From NCBI GenBank assembly GCA_002450035.1, contig DJYF01000023.1:1-10680 (forward strand): a stretch of 10,680 nucleotides of DNA. The letters are read 5' to 3'. Of the stretch, positions 1 to 8,281 are shown piece by piece (the stretch's first letter is position 1; every line of letters begins with the position of its first letter). The DNA is from Caryophanales bacterium UBA6985 (GTDB lineage: Bacteria; Bacillota_I; Bacilli_A; RF39; UBA660). The notes beneath the pieces were generated by a model. It was not told the origin of the DNA. It saw only the letters and a list, made by a program, of their open reading frames with translations, and ran no database searches. Made by a program: the position numbers and the translations under genes.

Positions 1-1647
1 GATGCTCAAACTAAAAGAGAAAGATTAATTGCTATGCAATAGCAACTGTCTATGCAAGACCCAACTAGTTTATATGATAGAAGTGCTGGTAATATATCGT
101 TAGAAGAATTAATGGCTAATCCTTCTGCTGCTCCTGTTAGACAAAGCGGAGATTTACTTATGAAGCAAGCTGGTGCTATGGCTCAAAACTTATAGAATGA
201 ATTAAGACAAGCAACATTCAGTAAGACTGCTACTCCTGGTTATCTTGCTTTTACATAGAAATATGGTTTAAGTTCTGCAGATGTAGCTGCATTTGTATCT
301 AATCCTAATAGTCCTAATGCTAATAAAGTATTGAGAGCAATCTATGATTAGGTAATGACTTCTTCAGGAGTTAAAGAAAATTGGGAAGGTGATGCATATA
401 ACAGAGCTGCTCAATATGTAGGTATGGGTCTTTGGAATGCTATTGGAAAGTCTGCTGTACAACCACTTACAGACCAGTGGGCATTACAACAAGATGCTCA
501 AGCACATGCTGCAGAGATGTAGAGAAATGCACAAAGGTTCCAAGCATCACAAGCTGCCGCTAATAGAAAATTTCAAAGAGAAATGATGGCTTATCAAGCA
601 GGTTTAGCTGGTCAAATAAAAGGCAATACACCAGTAACTCCTATTGCTAACATGTCAGATAAAGAACAAAAACAAAATGATGCTAATGTAAACAAATTAG
701 TAAAAGCAGGTATGATTGCTAAAACTAGAGATGGTAGATATATACCTACTAAAGAAGGTATGTTAGCTGCTTATGCTTATAAATACGGAAAAAGCTAGAA
801 TTTGCCTGGTGGTTCTTTACTAACTGAAAAACAAAAATCTCAGTTACATAATCCTTGGGCATTTCAATCTACTACAGGTTTGATGAAAGAGTACACAGGT
901 TTAAATAAAATGATGTATCAATACATGACTGCTGCTGATCCAACGTTTAATTATGGCAGTAAAGGAAGATTTAAGTATAATTTAAATAATGGTCTTTCTA
1001 CAAATAAACATGTTGGTGAATTCCACAACTCGTTTAATAAATTAATACAAGACAGAATGAGTGGTTATGACTTATATAGAACTACAAGTTATGCTATTGA
1101 TTTAGGTTCTTCTAAAGGTAAAGAATTTATAAATAAAGCAACTAGTGGTAAAGATGAGATAAACGTATTATATAATGATGGTAAGTCTAAATCTATTAAA
1201 GTTTCTGATTTAAGAGGTAAAGACACTACAACTGAAGGTAGAGTTGTAGTAGATCCTCGTGGTCAAGGTTCAGCGTATATTGAAGCTGACTATAACGGTC
1301 GAGCTGTAAAAATACCAGTTACGAGAACTACTGTTGGTGAATCTGCTTATAAGAATGTTATTAATCTAGCAAAAAGCTTAGATGAATATGGTACTGCAAA
1401 AACTAAAGGATATAAATTAGATTTTACAGACACTGGAGAAGTAAAAGGCGTATCAAAAAATATGTATAATCTTGAAGATATAGAAGATAGATATATATAT
1501 AACATGCATATTAATTACTTAGATTAGTTAAAAGAAAAACTTGGTTAGAGCATGTATAATTGGGATGTTACAGGAAATACTAAAACTCAAGAAATTGAAT
1601 ATTTACCAGAACCAGAACAATATATTGATGTTAACTTAGGAGAATAA
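1..1647 (+). CDS. Putative phage internal virion/cargo protein, 3' part (TAG read as Gln)
   Basis: The frame is open from base 1 and ends at TAA 1645-1647, giving 548 visible residues; the true start lies upstream. Eight in-frame TAG codons (at 40, 193, 256, 349, 520, 796, 1525, 1546) must be read through; there is no in-frame TGA or earlier TAA, and composition is uniform across them, so this is one gene and not several fragments. Visible residues 160-205 are rich in Ala and Gln (for example QDAQAHAAEMQ and RFQASQAAANRKFQRE), predicting a long amphipathic helix like those in phage pilot or ejection proteins. Residues 231-253 (NKLVKAG, then GRYIPTKEG) weakly recall a winged helix. The rest is polar with Gly, Tyr and Asn, with no signal peptide or obvious enzyme motif. 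The role is inferred from composition and from its place before two giant genes in what looks like a virion block; the exact family is not recognised. Confidence 0.85.
1638..1642 (+). promoter_or_regulatory. Shine-Dalgarno-like ribosome binding site for the 1650 gene
   Basis: AGGAG lies inside the last codons of the upstream gene, 7 nt before the ATG at 1650. It supports that ATG as the start, as does the in-frame TAA at 1632, which leaves no earlier start possible. Since the upstream gene stops only 2 nt before the ATG, translational coupling is likely. Confidence 0.55.
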
Positions 1648-1649
1648 TT

Positions 1650-4600
1650 ATGGCAAAAGGATATAAAAAACCACCTGAAATAGATATAAGAAAGGTAGGT
1701 CCTCAATCATATAGAGACTTACAAGCATTAAATGCTAGAAATTTACAAGCATCACAACAATACTTTCAAAATAAATATGGTTTTTCAAGTTTTAAAATGC
1801 CATAGTTATCTTCGTGGTAGAGTGATATATATTCTGGTCCTGTATAGAGTCCAATATGGCAACAAAGTGGTGGAGAAGATTATGTAGGTAAGAGCTATTG
1901 GGACCAACATGATTATACTGTAGATGATTTAGAATTAATGTAGCAAAATCCTAATGAGTTTAGAGCGAGAAATTAGGGTTGGGCTATGTAGTTACTTAAC
2001 GGTACTGGCAAGATGTTAGAAATTGCTGGTTCTACACTACTTAATTCTACTATAGGTTTAGTTGCAGGTTTAGGTACAGGATTTTATAATTTAGCAAAAG
2101 GTGATAACTTTCTTAGAGGTTTTTGGGATAATGCAGTAACAAATAGTCTTCAAGAAATGAATGACTATTTTGAAAAAGAATTACCTAATTATTATACACA
2201 ATAGGAAAATGAAAGTCCTTGGTATAGTCAAATTCTTACACCAAATTTTATAGGTGATAAGCTGTTAAAAAATATGGGATTTACCATAGGTGCCATTGGT
2301 GCTGCATATCTTACTGGTGGTTTAGGTGTAGGTACAGCTTTAGGCAAATGGATGTAGGGTTTAGGTTATGCTGATAAGACAATTAGAGCTACTACGAATA
2401 TAGCTAATGGTGTAGTAAATACTATGTTATCCGCAGCAGGTGAAGCTTCTATTGAAGCACATCAAGCTATGCATGATGGTATGAAAAACAATGAACAAGC
2501 TATTAATAATTATATATAGAGTAGTAGAGCTTCATTATAGGCAGAACTTCAAGAAAAGATTGATGCTGGAATTAGTCCTGAATTAGCACAATTAGAATAT
2601 AATCAGTAGATGTAGAATATATATTCAAATGCAGATAAAATGCAAAAAGAATATATGAAACATACTACAGATTTAGGTAACAGTGTATTTGGTGCTAATA
2701 TGGCAATACTTTCGTTAACTAATTCACTTGAATTTGGTAATATAATGAAAGGTGGTTGGGGTTCAAACAGATTATTTAGCAAGCTAGATGATTAGATAAC
2801 AAGAAAAGTTGGAGATAAAGCCGTAAGTGCTACTGCTAAAGGAGATGAGGAATTTGCCAGAGGTATAATTAGAGGAGAATCCAAATATGAATCTGCTCTT
2901 AAAGACCCTACAGAGAAAGCGGGTAGTTCTATGTTTAAAACTGGTGTAAGAAATATGTTTAGTGAAGGCTTTGAGGAGGGTGCTCAAAGATTTGCTTCAG
3001 ATACAGAACAGTTAAGAGCTAGTGCTAAAACATAGGAAGCTATTGAAAAACAAGGACTTATAGACCATGCTTTAAATCCTGAAGTTACTAGTGCTATGGT
3101 TGATTACTCTGCAGCTATGACTAAAGCTTGGTCTGATGCTTTTGATGGTGCAGATAAAAGCGGTTGGGAAGAAGTTGCATTAGGTGCTATTACTGGTTTA
3201 CTTGGTGTACCTATGGTAAAAAGAAAAGCTAATGGTAAATTTGGCATTACCGTAATGGGGGGTTTTTCACAAGAATATAGAGATGCCAAACAAGAGTATC
3301 AGAAACTCTAGGAAAGAATTGCTGAAATGAATAATCACATAGATGGTAAAAAACTAAGAGAATCTCTATTAAGAGGTACAGCAAATCTTTCTATGTTAAG
3401 AGCTAGTAGAATGGCACTGTTTAATGATGATCACGTATTATTTAAAAATATATAGGCTTTATAGAGTGCTAATACTGCATTATTTTTAAATCAACAACAT
3501 GATTTAGGTAATGGTTATTCTGCTGCTGTAGATGAAATGGCTAATAATCTTACTGACGAGGATGTTGAGAATTACAAAGAAATAAAATCTAAAGAGGTAG
3601 GTAGAGATAAAGATGACTTATTCAAAGGTAAAACTAACGAAGAAGTAAAACAAATGATTCAACATGATATGTTGGATTATAAAAGATTAGTCGAAAGAGC
3701 ATTAGAATTAAGCGATAAAATAGAGAAAGATAAGAAAGCTCAAAAATTGACGGGGTTTGCACATGATGAATTGTTTTCTACTTATGTTCTTAGAGATAAT
3801 ATTACTGAAAGAATAAGTAGGATTGAAGAAGAAAATTCAAAATTAAATGAAGACGACCCTATTGACAAATAGCAATTAGATATTAATAATAAAGATTTAA
3901 CTAGATTAAGAGAAGATAAAAGAATTCTCGATAATAGAATAGAGTATGCTTTAAATAATTCAACAGCATTTTAGAAAACTATAGATGATAAAGTATTTAA
4001 TCTTCAAAAAGCATACATGGTAGAGCAGAATGCTGAAAAAGTTAAACAACTGCAAGATGTAACTTCAATAGCATAGATAGCTACTATTATGCAATCTATT
4101 GATGTAGATTCAAGAGACGCTGTATTAGATAAAGCTTATGAAGAAAGCAATAATAATGTCAAAGCTATTATTGATAATTATAAGAAGTTTGAAGATGCTA
4201 GAGATACTGTTTTCTATAAAATAAGACAAATTTTTAATAAGAAGTTTGAGAATATTAGATAGAAAAGTATATAGGATGTAGCACAAAGTAGTATTAGAAG
4301 TGCGGAAGCACAAGCTAGAATACAAAAAGATGAAGTTATGTCTAATTGGTATAACATGCTTACATCAGAAGCTAATACTGCAACTATGCAAGATATTCAG
4401 CAATTAGTTGAAACTCAAAACGATGAAGAATTAACTAAAAAATTTGAACAATTTGTTAATGATTTTAATATAGCTACTAATACAGATGCCGCAGTAGATA
4501 ATATTATAGATTAGAACGATATTGCTAATCAAGATGTTAATAGACAATACAGAGAACTTGAAAAGCTCATGTCTTCTGTATATAATGATATGATATTTAA

Positions 4601-7600
4601 AGATTAGAACGGCATTACTGGACTTACTGTAGCTGATGAAATTAGAGATAAACTAGCTACATTAGAAGCATCACAGAGTTTAGACCCTTCTTTAATTGAA
4701 GACATAAGAACTGTTTTGTCTGAACTTGATACTCTTGACAAGATATAGGCTATTTCTGAAAAAACTAAAAAGTAGAGGGATAAAGAAAAGAAAGAATTAA
4801 AAGAATAGCGAGAAAAAGAAAGAAAAGAAGCATAGAAAAAAGAGGCTAAAAAGAAAATAAAAGAAAATAAAGAAGAAGATAAAGAATCTGAAGGTCCTAA
4901 AAAGAAAACTAGGAAACCTACTAAACAACAACCCGATAAAGATGAAGATGGTACTATACACTATCCAATAGAAGATATATTTAATATGATGGGTATAGTT
5001 GCTTCAGATAATGTAAAAAAATTAGCTACTTATGGTATTAGAATAGCTATAAATTCAGCTAGAATAAAAGCTATGATGGCTAATAGTAATAATGGTAATA
5101 CTGAAGATATTTTAGCAAAAGATCTTAAACATAAAGAACTTATTAAAGACTTTATTACTAATTTATCTAAAGGATACATTATTGCTGCGGATAAAGATAG
5201 TTATGTAAAGGGTTATCTTGACGCTTTAAACAAATATGTTACTGATGACATAATAGAATGGGTTGCAGATACTTTTAAACCTACAGAAAGTGCTGACGAA
5301 GAAGAAGATAATATTAAAGAAAATCCTTCAGAACCTAAAGAACCAGAACCTTTAAGTGAAGATGTAAGTAAGGTAAATCCAGAAGACTATTCTGGATACA
5401 ACTTTCATGAATATGATTTTGGTGGTTCATATCCAATGAAAGATAAGAATGATAAAGTTGTTACAACTGATGATGGTAAACCAAAATACCACAATCCAAA
5501 GAAACACGCTTTAGAAAGAATTACCAGATCTAAGCCATCATTAGAAATGTTTGCTGATGGTATTCATCCACAATTCTTTGTTGATGTATTACTTCATAAG
5601 ATTATATCACAAAATCCTGATATAAAATTAAGATATATAGTAAGAACTGTAGATAGAATTGATGAAGAAACTGGTGAGAAAGTACCATCAAACAATATAT
5701 ATTTAGGATTTGCTAAAAGAGATATAGAAGAAACAGACCCAGATATACTTGCTGAATTTGATGAATCTAATCTTAGTATAAAGAATACCAATGATGGTGA
5801 ATACATCATCTTTGGTACTATGGGTTATTTTTCTAAATCAAGAAAAGCAGAAAACGCATCTGAAGCTAAAGTAGAGAGTCCTACATCATCAATAATCAGA
5901 TTTAACGAATTAAAAGAAAAATTGATGAAAGACAGAGATGCTTTTGCTGAATCTGATAATGATTTTTATGTTGATACTAAGTTATTTAACTACGTTAAAC
6001 CCATGTCTATAGGTGGTGAAATAATTACTAGTACAGACGATGAAAAATCAACTGATGAAGTTATTATAGATAAAGAATTCTTGAGTAGTGAAACTAGAAA
6101 TCCTCATCACTTAGATGCTAGTAATATGTAGTTTGTAGTGGTAATGGGTAGTAAAAAAGATAATAACTTAAGAGCAGAATACGTTCTTAGAGGTTTAGAT
6201 AATGCTGAAGAACCTATTTTCTATCATCTTAATAACGTAAACAAGCCAGGTTCTACATATCTGTATGTTCCTACAGCTAATGGCAACATGATTCCTATTT
6301 ATCTTAATCCAGTAGGTTTTGCAGAAATTGCTGATAAAGAAGGACTTAAAGAAACTCAGTGGTATAAGAATTTAATTGAAGCTGCTCAAATATTATTCAA
6401 TCCTGATATAACTGACAGTAAAGCCAAGATAGACGCTATAGTTAGAATTAGAAAGATGCTTATCTTTAATCAAAAATATGAAGGTAAGAATAATATTACA
6501 ATGGACGTAAGTTATGATTCTGATACAGACACATTTAGAAAAACTATAAACAGATATGTTACTGTAGCTGGAGAATCTAGTATAGATACTGAAATATTTG
6601 ATAGTATAGAAGATTTTGAACAGTTTTTATTAGAAGCAAATCCTAGGATAGCTATATAGAAAAATCAGATAGAAAGTATAGATGGTACTGAATATCTTGA
6701 ATAGTTAATGGAAATTGGTGCATTAAGAACTAACGTAAAGATATTAGGTGCAAGAAAATCTACATTCTATATATATGGGATGAAGAAAAACTTAACTGTT
6801 AATAGAAAAGCTACTGCTAAACCTAAAAGTAATAAACATCCAGATGATAAAAATACTACAGTGTGGCTTAATAGAAATAAATATATTATTAAAGAAGATG
6901 GTAATATATATAATACGAAAGATGAGTTAATTATAGACAAATAGCTTATCAAACAAATAGAGTATATCAAACGAATATTAAATGGCAAATCTAATGTATT
7001 TAAATATAAGCCGCAAAGTAGTAGAGGTAATAAGAAGTTTACATATCATATATTTAGTAAGACTGAAATATATAGAGAAACAGAAAGCGGTGCAGAACAC
7101 TATACAAGATTAGAAAAAGGACCAGCAAAAGGTATTTATGATCAATGGGTTTTATAGACAAATAAAGAAGCAAAATAGAAAAAAATAAAAGAAAAATTAA
7201 ACAGTCAACCTATTGAAGTTAAGCTTGATGGTAGTTATGACGATGAGGGTAATTTTGATTTAGATGAACCAATTATTATTACTAATAATGATTTAGTAGA
7301 ACCTTTAGATGTTGCTGGCGAAATACAAGTAACCTTAATACATAAAGGAGGTACTACTGTTGATTTGTTTGTAGTAGATCAAGCTACTGGTGAAGAAAGT
7401 CCTGATTTAGTTTTTACCAACGTTAAAGTTAAAAGAAATCTTCTTGAAGGTCAAGATGGTGAAGAAGTTAAGAAAGATGAAGTAAAGGAAGTAAAAAAGA
7501 AAACTACCGACACTAAGAAAAAAGAAGAAAATAGAGATATAAAAGTCACATATACTTCTAAACGCAATAAAACTCTTGAAGGTAAATATAAAGTAAGTAC

Positions 7601-8267
7601 CGATGAAGACGGTTATACTAAAGCTAAACACGAAGGCCCAATAAATACAACCCGTAATATTACAAAAGAACTTCTTAGCGAGTTAAGCATTGCTTATTAG
7701 GATGCTTTTGGTGAATTGTAGTCAAAAGGTGGATTTGATTTAGATGCTGAAGATTTTGAGTCGACAAGAGTATCTGAAGTAGTAATAAGACCAGATGGTA
7801 CAATAAGTATTACGTGTACAGAAGGTGTTATAGAAGGTAAAGCCGCACAAAAAATCGCTCATGAATTATTCCCAGAATTATTTAAACAAAAACAATCTTA
7901 GAAAAAAACTTCAAAAACTTCAAAGACTGAGAAAAAACCTACTAAAAATAAAGAAAAAAAATTTACAAGTAGAACTAAGAAAAGTTTGGATAATTCAGAA
8001 GATAATAATACCTTTGTAGCTGAAACTGAAAGAAGAGAAAAAAGTACTCTTTAGAAGAATTTCAGAAAATTAAGTGATGAAACTAAGAAAGTTGCTGTAA
8101 CTAAAATAGCAGAAGCTAAAAAAGAATCTGTTGAAGATATTTCAAAACTTACACTTTCTGAAAAGATAGATGCTTTATATGACTTGATTAAAAATAGTAA
8201 AGAAAGCGTAGTATATGATACTATGGATACTACTAAATTAGAACATCTCATTAATTGTAAAATCTAA
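1650..8267 (+). CDS. Giant (2205-residue) phage virion/cargo-type protein, TAG read as Gln
   Basis: A single frame runs from ATG 1650 to TAA 8265-8267 with 38 in-frame TAG codons and no in-frame TGA or TAA; I read it codon by codon across the TAG-dense stretches. N-terminus: MAKGYKKPPEID, no signal peptide. Glycine-rich hydrophobic segments occur at about residues 123-148 and 209-232, with a shorter one at 509-523. Residues about 540-1040 are mostly charged and polar and look helical or coiled-coil. Residues 1040-1101 are a Lys/Glu-rich linker. Residues about 1110-1925 look globular, and glutamine is very scarce up to about 1490. Lys-rich linkers recur at about 1933-1965 and 2079-2135, and the C-terminus is helical. 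No enzyme motif is recognised. Very large internal proteins ejected with the DNA are known in crAss-like phages, and size, membrane-active segments and neighbours fit that role, but this is inference. A giant tail protein is an alternative. Confidence 0.88.
2016..2093 (+). other. Glycine-rich hydrophobic segment 1 of the giant protein
   Basis: Residues about 123-148 read LEIAGSTLLN, then STIGLVAGLGTGF. Small residues (G, A, S, T) alternate with aliphatic ones and only one residue is charged. This could be an amphipathic or membrane-inserting helix, as in proteins that help phage DNA cross the host envelope. It contains Asn and several Ser/Thr, so a stable transmembrane span is less sure than for the segment at 2274. 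Confidence 0.5.
2274..2345 (+). other. Putative transmembrane/glycine-zipper segment 2 of the giant protein
   Basis: Residues 209-232 (beginning MGFTIGAIGAA and continuing to GVGTALG) contain no charged residue across 24 positions and have Gly at close intervals, the pattern of a glycine-zipper or pore-forming helix. Lys at 233 and Trp at 234 bound it, and Lys/Asn precede it. In a protein with no signal peptide this suggests insertion after ejection, not membrane anchoring in the producing cell; that is inference. Confidence 0.55.
4767..4952 (+). repeat. Lys/Glu-rich low-complexity linker in the giant protein
   Basis: Residues about 1040-1101 are almost only Lys, Glu, Arg, Gln and Asp (blocks such as KKELKEQREKERKEAQ), then a Pro/Lys/Asp stretch. 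The DNA is correspondingly purine-rich. It probably forms a long charged helix followed by a flexible linker that separates the helical N-terminal half from the globular centre. Three TAG codons (4773, 4806, 4833) fall where Gln would fit this helix. Confidence 0.7.
7446..7544 (+). repeat. Second charged linker in the giant protein
   Basis: Residues about 1933-1965 are dominated by Glu, Lys and Asp (EEVKKDEVKEVKKK and similar), following a stretch with beta-type pattern (for example VTLIHKGG and VDLFVVDQ). It looks like a flexible inter-domain segment. Confidence 0.55.
7884..8054 (+). repeat. C-terminal Lys/Ser/Thr-rich linker with short tandem repeat
   Basis: Residues about 2079-2135 are Lys-rich. 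At about 7902-7928 the DNA has three imperfect 9-base units related to TCAAAAACT, giving the peptide KTSKTSKT. The segment is strongly basic and probably disordered; it could touch DNA in the capsid or only link the final helical domain (residues about 2140-2205). TAG codons at 7899 and 8052 flank it. Confidence 0.55.
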
Positions 8268-8281
8268 TAATATATAATAAT
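8268..8281 (+). other. Short intergenic gap, all A/T, no Shine-Dalgarno
   Basis: The 14 bases between the TAA at 8265 and the ATG at 8282 are only A and T (TAATAT-type repeats). No AGGAG-like site lies within 20 bases of the ATG, unlike the gene at 1650. Many Bacteroidales and their phages start translation from A/T-rich leaders without a Shine-Dalgarno, so this fits the proposed host. No terminator hairpin is present, so transcription likely continues. Confidence 0.6.

Noticed and set aside
583..798. Short standard-code ORFs starting at internal ATG/GTG/TTG after TAG codons (583, 802, 2013, 3096, 3537, 4986, 6138, 6708, 7365, 8990)
   Set aside because: Each lies in the same frame as its neighbours, separated only by TAG, with no ribosome binding site or gap. 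They are pieces of the three long recoded genes.
802..1524. TAG-free 240 codons in the first gene as an inserted standard-code domain
   Set aside because: Only about seven Gln codons occur there, so having no TAG among them is unremarkable given the overall rate.
2784..2987. Minus-strand ORFs (2784-2987, 3104-3289, 4125-4325, 5594-5809, 6767-6988, 7407-7631, 8051-8251)
   Set aside because: All lie opposite the long + frames, have skewed F/S/I/L-rich composition typical of the reverse complement of Lys/Glu/Asp-rich AT-rich genes, and match no known protein pattern.
4836..6128. TAG-free stretch of about 1.3 kb as a sign of recent gene acquisition
   Set aside because: The encoded segment is very poor in glutamine altogether (about four CAA/CAG codons), so absence of TAG is expected; base composition does not change.
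7902..7928. Short tandem repeat as a regulatory or attachment site
   Set aside because: It is three imperfect 9-base units in frame within a Lys/Ser/Thr linker, explained by protein low complexity.
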